Shown here piece by piece: positions 31,220 through 39,324 of a stretch of DNA of 64,000 nucleotides (its first letter is position 1; every line of letters begins with the position of its first letter). The translations under genes were made by a program, and so were the position numbers. This stretch comes from Streptomyces cupreus (lineage in GTDB: Bacteria; Actinomycetota; Actinomycetes; Streptomycetales; Streptomycetaceae). The notes below the pieces were generated by a model. It was not told the DNA's origin. It was given only the letters and a program-made list of their open reading frames with translations, and made no database searches. Location of the stretch: assembly GCF_014257025.1 (NCBI RefSeq), contig NZ_JACMSF010000010.1:1-64000 (forward strand), in the 5' to 3' direction.

Positions 31220-33565
31220 TCAGCCCGTCCGCACCGTCCAGGACCGCGTGGTCACCCACTCGGCCCGCGTCACGGCGGCCGTCCGTGCGTCCACCCCCGC
31301 CCGCCCCGGCAGATACACCGGCGCGTCCGGGTGCAACGGCAGCACCCGCAGCCGTAGCTCCCCGGCCGGAAGCCGGTCGATGCCGATGTCCCACACCCGC
31401 CCCGAGAAGAACTGATCCGCGACAAGCCGGTCGCCCACGTACGCCCGCCCCATGTCTCCCGTCCAGGTCAGCCGCAGCACGGTCCCGGTCGGCAGGCCGT
31501 CCGGCACCGCGACGCGGTACTCGGCGGCCACCTCCTCGAAGTGCTTGTCCGCGGGCGCGCTCGCCCGGCCCTGGACACCCGTCACCGGTTCGGGCGCAGG
31601 CCCGGCGGGACGCACCTGTGTGAGGTGTACGTCCCCCACGGCGGCGGTGGCGTCCAGTGTGTAGCGGGTGAACACCCCGTCCGCCGCCCCGGTCAGTGCC
31701 GCACCGTCCACCACCGGGTCCCGCTCGGGCGCGGGCAGTACGGCGAAGGACGGCCCGGCCGCCGGGCTGTGCACGCGGATGTCGCCCCGGTCGAAGACGA
31801 TCCCGTCGGCGCAGAGCACCAGGCGCTCGGCGCCCCAGACCTCGCCCCGATACACACCGCGGGCCGTCGTCGCGTCGAGGACCAGCACACCGACCCGTCC
31901 ACCGGCCGCCGTGCCGACCTCCACCAGCGCGTCCGTACCCGGGCGCAGACCGGTCACCAGAACCCGGCCGTCGACGTGGGTGACCTCCCCGGACGGTGTG
32001 TCGACGGACATCACCGTGCCCCCGTCCAGGGCGAGTTCGGGGGCGATGCCGTCGGTGGCGGCCAGCACCAGGACCGTACGTCCCTCGTCCTGGATCGTGC
32101 ACACCGGCTGAGCGGTGGCCCACTCCAGCCGCAGACCGGCCACGTCGAGGCGGAGCGGCCAGCAGAAGCAGGCGCCGCTGGGGATCGTCACGGGAGCGGT
32201 GGGGAGGTTCAAAGTCCCCTCAAGCGCAGGGAGTTCGATGGAGAACGCCGTATCCCCGTGATCCGGCAACGGTTCGTGCGGCTGATGGTTGTTGACGAAC
32301 AGGAAGCCCGATCCGCCGTCGCTGCGGACCGACCAGCGCAGGGTGTCCCGGTCGTCCTGGCCCGTGGGCTGCCGCTCGGGCAGCACCGCCGCCATGGGCG
32401 CGATGAAGTGCCCGAAGTCCGCCAGCATCAGGTGCTGAAGGCGCAGTTCGTGGTACGAGGGCCGGTACTGTCCGTACTCGCCGAGCGGCGCCTGGAAGTC
32501 GTACGTCAGCAGGGGCAGGTCGTTGGGATAGCCGGTGGCGTGGGACTCCTGGAGGGCGCCGGGCGGGTTGGTGCCGCCGTGGAACATGTAGTAGCCCTGC
32601 CAGACCGAGCCGCAGCCGATCTTCGTCAGGCCCAGCGCGCCGATGTCCGCCGCCTCGACCCGTGGCCGCCGGTGGTACGCCACCGCCATCCCGCCGCCCA
32701 ACTCGCAGGTGGCCCAAGGGAATCGGTCCGTCGGTGCCGGTTCGCCACCGCGGACGGTGACCGGTCGCAGGTCCGCGCCGATGCCCTCGTCGTCGCGTTG
32801 GTCGGTGAAGAAGAAGTGCTTGCGGCAGGTGTCGGGCCAGCCGCCGTCCCACTCCGTCCAGAAGGTCTCCGGATAGCCGCCGTACAGCGGAAGCAGCTCA
32901 TCGGGCGGGAGTTGGACGCCGCCCCAGGCAGTCGACGTCCACAGGGGCGCGCTCAGTCCGGCGTCCTCGGCCATGCGCTTGAGGGTGAGGAGGTGGCCGG
33001 GCTGGTCGTAGAGCTCGTTCTCGATCTGGATCGCGACGATCGGACCGCCGTGCGCCCGGTCCAGGCCGCGCAGTTGCTCCGCGACGGCCCCGAACCAGGC
33101 TCGCACGGGCTCCAGATAGGCGGGGTCGTCGGTGCGGGGCGTGCAGTCGCGGGCCAGCAGCCAGTCGGGCAGTCCTCCGTTGCGCACCTCGGCGTGGCAC
33201 CAAGGGCCGATGCGCGGGATGAAGTCCAGGCCGTGCCGGGCACAGAGCTCGGCGAAGCGGCGCAGATCCCGGTCGCCGTCGAAGCGGACCCGGCCCTCGG
33301 TCTCCTCGTGGTGGATCCAGATGACGTAACTGGCGACGGCGGTGACCCCGCCCGCCTTCATCTTCAGCAGTTCCTCCTCCCAACTCACCGACGGGTAACG
33401 GGAGTAGTGGAACTCGCCGGAGACCGGGAACCAGGGGCGGCCGCCGCGGGTGAACCAGCGGCTGGTCACCTCGATCGGGTCGGCCACGCCCCGCGCGTCG
33501 GCGAAGGGCAGATGGCCGGTCAGCGGGGGAGTGGTGGGCGCGGGGACGCGCAGGCGGTGTGTCAT
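31220..33565 (-). CDS. Beta-galactosidase, glycoside hydrolase family 35
   Basis: A 781-residue GH35 enzyme releasing terminal beta-galactose. The catalytic TIM barrel occupies roughly residues 35-400. The acid/base region is QIENEL (180-185), and the nucleophile is probably the Glu in TCELGGGMAVAY, near residue 290. C-terminal beta-sandwich domains complete the protein. No signal peptide is visible, so it is probably intracellular and acts on oligosaccharides imported by the adjacent MFS permease. The ATG at 33563-33565 overlaps the stop of a broken GH35 copy by four bases, evidence that two tandem GH35 genes once formed the operon. Confidence 0.88.
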   Translation of the reverse strand: MTHRLRVPAPTTPPLTGHLPFADARGVADPIEVTSRWFTRGGRPWFPVSGEFHYSRYPSVSWEEELLKMKAGGVTAVASYVIWIHHEETEGRVRFDGDRDLRRFAELCARHGLDFIPRIGPWCHAEVRNGGLPDWLLARDCTPRTDDPAYLEPVRAWFGAVAEQLRGLDRAHGGPIVAIQIENELYDQPGHLLTLKRMAEDAGLSAPLWTSTAWGGVQLPPDELLPLYGGYPETFWTEWDGGWPDTCRKHFFFTDQRDDEGIGADLRPVTVRGGEPAPTDRFPWATCELGGGMAVAYHRRPRVEAADIGALGLTKIGCGSVWQGYYMFHGGTNPPGALQESHATGYPNDLPLLTYDFQAPLGEYGQYRPSYHELRLQHLMLADFGHFIAPMAAVLPERQPTGQDDRDTLRWSVRSDGGSGFLFVNNHQPHEPLPDHGDTAFSIELPALEGTLNLPTAPVTIPSGACFCWPLRLDVAGLRLEWATAQPVCTIQDEGRTVLVLAATDGIAPELALDGGTVMSVDTPSGEVTHVDGRVLVTGLRPGTDALVEVGTAAGGRVGVLVLDATTARGVYRGEVWGAERLVLCADGIVFDRGDIRVHSPAAGPSFAVLPAPERDPVVDGAALTGAADGVFTRYTLDATAAVGDVHLTQVRPAGPAPEPVTGVQGRASAPADKHFEEVAAEYRVAVPDGLPTGTVLRLTWTGDMGRAYVGDRLVADQFFSGRVWDIGIDRLPAGELRLRVLPLHPDAPVYLPGRAGVDARTAAVTRAEWVTTRSWTVRTG

Positions 33566-33871
33566 GAGTGCTTCTCCGGGCCGAGGTCGGGGGTGTCGGT
33601 GAGATGGGCACGGGTGCCGGTGCTGGCGTGCGGCGCCAGCGGGACGAGGTCGTTGGCGCCGGGGCGCAGCAGCGGGGCGGGGACGTACAGGGTGCGCTGG
33701 GGGCCGGGGTTGCCATAGCGGCCGAGGTGGAAGCCGGTCGACCCACGCCTGGTCCTTGACCCGGCCGGGCAGGGACAGGAAGGCGTCGGCAGGGGGCGCC
33801 ACCTCGAACGTGCCGTGGTGGAAGGCGGTTTCGGCGGCGGCTTCCGGAGCGAAGGGCATGGGTTCCGGCAA
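33562..33871 (-). pseudogene. C-terminal remnant of a second GH35 beta-galactosidase, frameshifted
   Basis: About 100 codons encode only the last domain of a GH35 enzyme. The reading FHHGTFEVAPPADAFLSLPG is followed by a shift near 33735, where one extra base (GACCGGC for GACGGC) breaks the frame. Past the shift the proper frame resumes as GFHLGRYGNPGPQRTLYVP, then LLRPGANDLV, and ends on a TGA at 33562-33564. The catalytic barrel is missing. The remnant still shows the four-base ATGA coupling to the intact gene. Confidence 0.8.
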
Positions 33872-33904
33872 CAGGTCTCACTCCCGCTCAGTCTTTGAGA
33901 ACGG

Positions 33905-35065
33905 TCAGCGCGACCGGGTGGCCCGGGTGGCGCGGACCAGCCAGAGCGTCGCCGTCAGGCAGAGCGCCGAGACGGCGCCGAGGAGCAGGGGGACCGTGCG
34001 GACCCCGGACCACTCGATGGCCTTGCCCAGCGCCGGGCCCGCCACCACGCCGCCGGCCATCGAGGCGGCGATGACGACGGCTCCCGCCCTGCGGGCTCGC
34101 GGGGCCGAACGGTTCAGCCAGGGCAGGCCGGTGGGGAAGATCGGCGCGATGAACAGACCGACTCCGGCGTAGGCGTACGGGGCCGGCCCGGGGATCGCGG
34201 CGAGCAGCAGACACACCGTCATGCCCGCGCAGGACACCGTGATGATGGTCTGGGGCGTGAAACGCAGGGCGAGCGGGGCGACCAGGAAACGGCCGACCGT
34301 CATCATCAGCCAGTAGGCGGAGGTGGCGGTGGCGGCGAGGCCGGCGCCGTAGCCGACGGTCTGGAGGTGGGTGGGCTCCCAGCCGCCCACGCCCGCCTCG
34401 ATACCGACGTGCAGCACGTACAGGGCGATGAACACGGCGAGTACGGAGCCCAGGCTGCGGCCCAGGACCTGGCCCCGGGGCTCCTCCTCCGCCGACGGAG
34501 GCACCTCGTCGCTTACGCCCCTCAGGCACAGCAGCAACGGCAGGTTGGCCAGGGCGAAGACCAGGAACACCGCCGGGTAGTGCCCGGCGCCGACCAGGCC
34601 GATCAGCGCCGGGCCGAGGATCGCGCCGATGCCGAAGTGGGCGTTGAGGATGTTGAGCATGGCCGTCGAGCGGTGGCCGAAGCCGACGGCGAAGAGCTGG
34701 TTGAGGCCGTAGTCGACGCCGCCGAACCCCAGACCGGCCAGCAGCGCCATGACGAGGGCCACCGGCCAGCTCGGCGCCAGCGCGAACCCGGCCGCCCCTA
34801 CGGCCATGAGCAGATACGAGGCCCCGAGGATCCGCCGGTTGCCGATCCGCCCGAAGGCGCGGTCGAAGAGCAGCACCCCGGCCACGCCGCCGACGAAGTG
34901 GGCGCTCAGCCCCAGCCCCGCGGCCGACGGGCCCAGTCCGAACTCCTCGCGGAAGGCGGGGATGGCCGGTCCGTACAGGGCCTGAAGGGCGCCGAGCAGC
35001 ACGAACCCCGCGCAGGAGGCGACCACCGCGGTCGGACTGAAGACCTGTCTGTCCCGCAGCAGCAC
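33905..35065 (-). CDS. MFS transporter (sugar permease type)
   Basis: A 386-residue major facilitator protein with twelve predicted membrane segments, similar in layout to the FucP/fucose-permease and YbjJ-like group (ALYGPAIPAFREEFGL in the first loop). The start is GTG at 35063-35065 with AGAGGTCG about 6 bases upstream. It is the first gene of the GH35/LacI cluster and lies just downstream of a perfect palindrome, so its transcription is probably repressed by the LacI protein. The likely substrate is the galactoside split by the GH35 enzyme. This is inferred from context. Confidence 0.85.
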   Translation of the reverse strand: MLLRDRQVFSPTAVVASCAGFVLLGALQALYGPAIPAFREEFGLGPSAAGLGLSAHFVGGVAGVLLFDRAFGRIGNRRILGASYLLMAVGAAGFALAPSWPVALVMALLAGLGFGGVDYGLNQLFAVGFGHRSTAMLNILNAHFGIGAILGPALIGLVGAGHYPAVFLVFALANLPLLLCLRGVSDEVPPSAEEEPRGQVLGRSLGSVLAVFIALYVLHVGIEAGVGGWEPTHLQTVGYGAGLAATATSAYWLMMTVGRFLVAPLALRFTPQTIITVSCAGMTVCLLLAAIPGPAPYAYAGVGLFIAPIFPTGLPWLNRSAPRARRAGAVVIAASMAGGVVAGPALGKAIEWSGVRTVPLLLGAVSALCLTATLWLVRATRATRSR

Positions 35066-35101
35066 GGCACGACCTCTCGTTCACGGGGAGGGACGGCTGT
35101 T

Positions 35102-35119
35102 GATGTTACCGGTAACATC
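35102..35119. promoter_or_regulatory. LacI-type operator upstream of MFS permease
   Basis: GATGTTACCGGTAACATC is a perfect 18-bp palindrome with the central CG found in LacI-family sites. It lies 37 bases upstream of the permease start, in the gap shared with the divergent YheO-type gene. The LacI regulator at the end of the same cluster is the natural binder. Confidence 0.8.
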
Positions 35120-35186
35120 TCGCCCGGCACACCCCTCCGAAAGCGATTTCCGCGGGGAATCCCGGAGTTGGGGATCAGCTGGACTG

Positions 35187-35213
35187 TCTGTACAGAATCT
35201 GGACGTGTAGTCT
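35187..35213 (+). promoter_or_regulatory. Promoter and palindrome of the yheO-type gene, probably leaderless
   Basis: A perfect TCTGTACAGA palindrome (35187-35196) covers the expected -35 area, and TAGTCT (35208-35213) is placed as a -10 box. The ATG at 35220 lies only 7 bases downstream and lacks a ribosome site, so transcription would start at or next to the start codon. The palindrome suggests autoregulation. Confidence 0.55.
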
Positions 35214-35219
35214 AGAAGC

Positions 35220-35936
35220 ATGGGTGGACAGGAGCGTGAGACGGCGGCCGACTCGGCCCTGGAACGCGAGCGGGACGCGATCATCGCGGCGCTGACACCG
35301 GTCGTGGACGGGCTCGTGGCGACCTTCGGGCCGCTGTGCGAGGTGGTCCTGCACGACTACCGGCGGCCGGAGAAGTCCGTGGTCGCGGTGGCCGGTTCGG
35401 TGACCGGACGGACCGTCGGCGGGGCGATGAGCGAGATCGGCATGCGGATCGTCGCCCGCGGCGCCGAGGCGGACGACGACCTGAACTACGTCACCCGGAC
35501 CCGGACCGGGAAGCTGGTCAAGGCGTCCACCATGGTGCTGCGGGACTCCACGGGCGAGGTCTTCGGCGCCCTCTGCGTCAACCTGGACGTCACCGCCGTG
35601 GGCGAGGCCCACGCCCTGCTCGGCGCCCTCGCCGGCATCGGCCGCGACAGCGCCGAGGCGCCGGTGACCGCCTTCGGCAACGACATCGACTCCGTCGTCG
35701 ACGCCATCCTCGACGCCCATCAGCTCCGCCAGAACCGCGGCTGGGCGGAGCTCGACCGCGACCGGCGCCTGGAGCTGTTCCGCGGGCTGGACGGACGGGG
35801 TGTGTTCGCCGTGCGGCGCGCCGTCGAACAGGTCGCCGCTCGGCTCGGCATCTCCCGCGCCTCCGCCTACCACTACCTCGCCCAGGCACGCGCCACGACC
35901 GGCTCGGCTTCCGACCCCGATGGAGGACCCGCGTGA
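35220..35936 (+). CDS. YheO-type PAS/HTH transcriptional regulator
   Basis: A 238-residue regulator. The N-terminal YheO domain (PLCEVVLHDY...MRIVARG) resembles a PAS sensor. A C-terminal helix-turn-helix of about 60 residues follows (GRGVFAVRRAVEQVAARLGISRASAYHYLA). Its stop overlaps the GTG start of a PLP enzyme by four bases. In several bacteria such regulators control hydroxyaspartate or amino-acid degradation genes located next to them. It diverges from the MFS permease but is probably a separate unit, with its own palindrome and promoter. Confidence 0.83.
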   Translation: MGGQERETAADSALERERDAIIAALTPVVDGLVATFGPLCEVVLHDYRRPEKSVVAVAGSVTGRTVGGAMSEIGMRIVARGAEADDDLNYVTRTRTGKLVKASTMVLRDSTGEVFGALCVNLDVTAVGEAHALLGALAGIGRDSAEAPVTAFGNDIDSVVDAILDAHQLRQNRGWAELDRDRRLELFRGLDGRGVFAVRRAVEQVAARLGISRASAYHYLAQARATTGSASDPDGGPA

Positions 35937-36901
35937 CCAGCACCCCGCCCCTCACCCTCGACGACGTCCGCGACGCCGCCGTACGCCTCAAGGGCGTCGC
36001 CCACCGTACGCCGGTCCTGCGCTCCAGCACCCTCGACGACCTCGTCGGCGCCGAGGTCTTCCTCAAGTGCGAGAACTTCCAGCGCGTCGGCGCCTTCAAG
36101 TTCCGCGGCGCCTACAACGCCGCCTCCCGGCTGACGCCGGAACAGCTCGCCCGGGGCATCGCCGCCTACTCCTCCGGCAACCACGCCCAGGCCGTCGCCC
36201 TCGCCGCCCGGGAGCTCGGCACCACCGCCGTGATCGTCATGCCCGAGGACGCCCCGCCCTCCAAGCGGCAGGCGACCGAGGGCTACGGCGCCGAGATCGT
36301 CACCTACGACCGCTACACCGGCGACCGCGTCGCCATCGCCGAGGCCCTGGCCGCCGAGCGGGGCCTCACCGTCATCCCGCCCTACGAACACCCCCATGTG
36401 ATGGCGGGACAGGGCACGGCAGCCCTCGAACTCCTCGAAGAAGTAGGCGAGTTGGGTGCACTGCTGACGCCGGTCGGCGGCGGCGGACTCATAGCGGGGA
36501 GCGGCACGGTGGCCAAGGGGCTGTACCCGGGCCTGCGGCTGATCGGCGTCGAGCCCCAGGCCGGGGACGACACCAAGCGGTCCCTGGAAGCCGGGCGGCG
36601 CATCGAGATCCCGGTGCCCAAGACCATCGCCGACGGCCAGGCCCTGCACATCCCCGGCGAACTCACCTTCTCCGTCAACCGACGGCTCGTCGACGCCATT
36701 GCCCTGGTCAGCGACGACGAGATCCGGGACGCGATGCGGTTCGCCTTCGAGCGTCTGAAGATCGTCGTCGAGCCGAGCGGCGCCACCCCACTGGCGGCCC
36801 TCCTCTCCGGCCGGGCCGGTGCGCTGCCGCGCCGGGTCGGAGTGATCGTCTCCGGCGGCAACATCGACGCCGAGCGGTTCGCCGAGCTCTGCGGCGGCTA
36901 G
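35933..36901 (+). CDS. PLP-dependent threonine dehydratase-like ammonia-lyase (possibly threo-3-hydroxyaspartate)
   Basis: A 322-residue fold-type II PLP enzyme of the threonine/serine dehydratase family. The PLP lysine lies in FKFRGAYN (about residue 61), SSGNHAQ binds substrate, and the glycine loop PVGGGGLIAG binds the cofactor phosphate. The length and lack of an ACT domain point to catabolic lyases such as serine racemase-like or threo-3-hydroxyaspartate ammonia-lyase, the latter often paired with a YheO-type regulator as here. It would release ammonia and oxaloacetate or a 2-oxo acid. The specific substrate is inferred from the pairing only. Confidence 0.82.
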   Translation: MTSTPPLTLDDVRDAAVRLKGVAHRTPVLRSSTLDDLVGAEVFLKCENFQRVGAFKFRGAYNAASRLTPEQLARGIAAYSSGNHAQAVALAARELGTTAVIVMPEDAPPSKRQATEGYGAEIVTYDRYTGDRVAIAEALAAERGLTVIPPYEHPHVMAGQGTAALELLEEVGELGALLTPVGGGGLIAGSGTVAKGLYPGLRLIGVEPQAGDDTKRSLEAGRRIEIPVPKTIADGQALHIPGELTFSVNRRLVDAIALVSDDEIRDAMRFAFERLKIVVEPSGATPLAALLSGRAGALPRRVGVIVSGGNIDAERFAELCGG

Positions 36902-37046
36902 ATCTGAGCGAGTGTTCCCGAATGGCGGCTCCGGATGGACGGGCGGACGATGGAGTGGTAGGGGGCCGGCTGCCGACGGCGGTGCACGGATCCGCCGGGG
37001 AGCCCGGTCCCGGTCGCGGTGAACCGCGGCCGGAAGGGAGTTCGTC

Positions 37047-37409
37047 ATGTTGGAAGTGAAGACGCTCGAAAAGCCGGACGAGCGGCGTGATTTCCCCCAC
37101 GGTCACATGGAAGCCGTTCACATGACGGAGCTCGACTTCGCCGTGGCGACCTTCGAGCCGGGCTGGCGCTGGACCCAGGACGTGGCCCCGATCGCGGGCA
37201 CGGCCACCTGTCAGATGCACCACAACGGCTACGTCCTCCGAGGCCGCATGCGCATCCATATGGACGACGGCGGTGAGAGGGAGGTCGGCCCCGGCGACGT
37301 CTTTGTGGTCTCGCCCGGACACGACGCCTGGGTTGTGGGCGAGGAGCCGTGCGTGGTCTGCGACTTCCAGGGGCAGACGGCGAGGGAGTTCGCGAAGAAG
37401 CAGCAGTAG
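37047..37409 (+). CDS. Cupin-domain protein
   Basis: A 120-residue single-cupin protein. The barrel motifs include PGWRWTQDVAP and CQMHHNGYVLRGRMRI, in which the His pair and following residues could bind a metal, then PGDVFVVSPGHDAWVVG. The start has AAGGGAG about 7 bases upstream. It stands alone between the ammonia-lyase and a convergent oxidoreductase. Small cupins of this type include sensors and isomerases; no substrate is suggested by context. Confidence 0.78.
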   Translation: MLEVKTLEKPDERRDFPHGHMEAVHMTELDFAVATFEPGWRWTQDVAPIAGTATCQMHHNGYVLRGRMRIHMDDGGEREVGPGDVFVVSPGHDAWVVGEEPCVVCDFQGQTAREFAKKQQ

Positions 37410-37413
37410 CGCA

Positions 37414-37431
37414 GGCCGGCCCGCGCCGGCC
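37414..37431. terminator. Hairpin between convergent cupin and oxidoreductase genes
   Basis: GGCCGG (37414-37419) and CCGGCC (37426-37431) form a stem of six G:C pairs in the 24-base convergent gap. No U-tract follows, as usual in this genus. Confidence 0.5.
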
Positions 37432-37433
37432 CG

Positions 37434-38408
37434 TCACACGGTGACGACGACCTTTGCGCGCGCGTGCTCCACCTCCAGGTACCGAATGGCCTCGGCCGCC
37501 TCGCTCAGGGGATACGTCCGCTCGACGACCGGCGCTATTCGCCCGGACTCCGCCAGCTCCTTCAGGGCCGCGAGGTTCTTCTTGCTCTGGTGAGCGGGGA
37601 GTTCGAGCAGCCGTTGCCGCGTGAAGGGCGCCGTCAGACGTCGCTTGAAGAACAGCCCCATGGGCCCGACGAAGCTGCCGCCCTCGTACACCCCGCCGCC
37701 GGACAGCACCAGGGCGCCGGTCGGGGTGATCGCGCGCCGGAACGCCGTCAGTGAGTGGTTGCCGACCAGGTCCAGCACCACGTCGTAGCGCCGGCCCGCG
37801 CGGGTGAAGTCCTCGCGTGCGTAGTCGATGACATGGTCCGCGCCGAGCGAGCGGGCCATGTCCGCGTTGCGCGCGCTGCACACCGCGGTCACCTCCGCGC
37901 CGTACACCTTGCCGAGCTGCACGGCGAAGGTGCCGACGCCGCCCGAGGCGCCGTTGATCACCAGGCTCTGCCCCGGCCGCACCGCGCCCACGTCCCGCAC
38001 CCCGATCAGTGCGGTGTTCCCGGCGAGGGGTATCGCTGCGGCCTGCTCGAAGGTGAGGTTGGACGGCTTCGGGCCCACCGAGTCGCCCGGTGCGCACACA
38101 TACTCCGCGAAGGCGCCGTCGGCCTCGCCGAACACCTCGTCGCCGGGTGCGAGGTCCGTGACCCCGCTGCCCACCGCCTCCACACGGCCCGCGAAGTCCC
38201 GGCCCCTGACCCGCGCCTTGGGCCCGCGCAGCCCCATCATCGCGCGCGCCGCCTTCGGGTCGCCGTGCATGAAATGCCAGTCATAGGCGTTGACCGACGC
38301 CGCGTGTACCCGCACCAGCACCTCACCGGGCCCCGGCACCGGCCGCTCGATGTCCCGGAACTCCAGCACGTCCGCAGACCCGTACCGGTCCTGCACCACT
38401 GCCTTCAT
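37434..38408 (-). CDS. NAD(P)-dependent quinone oxidoreductase-like alcohol dehydrogenase (MDR)
   Basis: A 324-residue zinc-free MDR enzyme of the quinone-oxidoreductase type. It has the N-terminal GroES-like fold with GRDFAGRVEAVG and the nucleotide loop INGASGGVGTFAVQLG around residue 150. The usual zinc cysteines are absent. It diverges from an SDR gene across two strong TetR-type palindromes, one 102 and one 134 bases from its start. Both oxidoreductases are likely induced when the distant TetR releases, perhaps for quinone or carbonyl detoxification. Confidence 0.85.
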   Translation of the reverse strand: MKAVVQDRYGSADVLEFRDIERPVPGPGEVLVRVHAASVNAYDWHFMHGDPKAARAMMGLRGPKARVRGRDFAGRVEAVGSGVTDLAPGDEVFGEADGAFAEYVCAPGDSVGPKPSNLTFEQAAAIPLAGNTALIGVRDVGAVRPGQSLVINGASGGVGTFAVQLGKVYGAEVTAVCSARNADMARSLGADHVIDYAREDFTRAGRRYDVVLDLVGNHSLTAFRRAITPTGALVLSGGGVYEGGSFVGPMGLFFKRRLTAPFTRQRLLELPAHQSKKNLAALKELAESGRIAPVVERTYPLSEAAEAIRYLEVEHARAKVVVTV

Positions 38409-38509
38409 GATCTCCCCCTTCGCCGCTTTCGAGACTACGGATCCGGTCGATGGCCGGCATCAGGGGCGAACCCTGATTCGTCCCGGGGCACGACCCCGGC
38501 TTGCCCTGA

Positions 38510-38527
38510 GGAAACCGATCGGTTTAC
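38510..38527. promoter_or_regulatory. TetR-type operator, copy 1
   Basis: GGAAACCGATCGGTTTAC has a perfect 14-bp core, AAACCGATCGGTTT (38512-38525). It is near-identical to a copy at 38542-38563 and to one in front of a TetR gene at 41630-41647, which identifies that TetR as the likely binder. Confidence 0.82.
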
Positions 38528-38541
38528 AGTGAGGTTCATGA

Positions 38542-38563
38542 GTGGAAACCGATCGGTTTCCAC
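38542..38563. promoter_or_regulatory. TetR-type operator, copy 2 (22-bp perfect palindrome)
   Basis: A perfectly symmetric 22-bp site whose core is GGAAACCGATCGGTTTCC, extended by GT and AC at the two ends. It lies 32 bases after the start of copy 1 (centres about 34 bp apart) and 60 bases before the SDR start. This is the strongest of the three sites. Confidence 0.85.
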
Positions 38564-38567
38564 TTTT

Positions 38568-38603
38568 GAAATCGCTGTTGAAATCGCTGTCGAGATCGCC
38601 GTG
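38568..38603 (+). repeat. Three tandem 12-bp units after the operator
   Basis: GAAATCGCTGTT, GAAATCGCTGTC and GAGATCGCCGTG follow one another at 38568-38603, between the second operator and the SDR start. They fall in the untranslated leader of the SDR transcript. The period of 12 bp keeps a reading frame but no gene reads through. The origin is probably local duplication. Confidence 0.7.
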
Positions 38604-38622
38604 AGCGAGTCGGGAGAGCCCC

Positions 38623-39324
38623 ATGACCACCATCGAAGGTTCCGTCGCCCTGGTCACCGGCGGCAGCCGGGGGATCGGCCGGGCACTGGTCGCCGCCCTG
38701 TACGAGCGCGGCGCCAAGAAGGTGTACGCCACCGCCCGCGACCCGCGCACCGTCACCCACCCCGAGGCCGTACCCCTGGCCCTGGAGGTCGGCGACCCGG
38801 CGTCCGTCGCGGCCGCCGCCGCCCAGGCCCAGGACGTCACCCTGCTGATCAACAACGCGGGCGCCGGCGTGAACGCCAACTTCCTGGACTCGCCCGTCGC
38901 GGACGTGCGCCGCGAGTTCGAGACGAACTTCTACGGACCACTCCTGGTCACCCGTGCCCTCGTCCCGGTCATCGAGCGCAACGGCGGCGGCCACATCCTC
39001 AACGTCCACTCCGTGCTGTCCTGGATCGGACTCGCGGGCTCCTACAGCGCCTCCAAGGCCGCCCTGTGGTCGCAGACCAACTCCCTGCGCCTGGACCTGA
39101 AGCCGCGCGGCATCGAGGTCACCGGCCTGCATGTCGGCTATGTCGACACCGACCTGACGGCGGGCATCGACGAGCCCAAGTCCACGCCCCAGAGTGTCGC
39201 CGCCCAGGCCCTCGACGGCATCGAGGCCGGGGCCTACGAGGTGCTGGCCGACGACATCTCCCGGCAGGTCAAGGCCGGTCTGTCCGCGGACCTCGCGGCG
39301 CTCTACCCGCAGCTCGCGGCCTGA
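38623..39324 (+). CDS. Short-chain dehydrogenase/reductase (SDR)
   Basis: A 233-residue classical SDR. The cofactor loop TGGSRGIG is at residues 12-19, the NNAG motif near 84, and the catalytic Ser of NVHSVLSW and Tyr-x-x-x-Lys (YSASK) near 145. The ATG at 38623 has GGGAGAG 4-10 bases upstream. It lies under a double TetR-type operator shared with the divergent quinone oxidoreductase. Small SDRs of this shape oxidise or reduce a range of alcohols; the substrate is unknown. Confidence 0.87.
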   Translation: MTTIEGSVALVTGGSRGIGRALVAALYERGAKKVYATARDPRTVTHPEAVPLALEVGDPASVAAAAAQAQDVTLLINNAGAGVNANFLDSPVADVRREFETNFYGPLLVTRALVPVIERNGGGHILNVHSVLSWIGLAGSYSASKAALWSQTNSLRLDLKPRGIEVTGLHVGYVDTDLTAGIDEPKSTPQSVAAQALDGIEAGAYEVLADDISRQVKAGLSADLAALYPQLAA

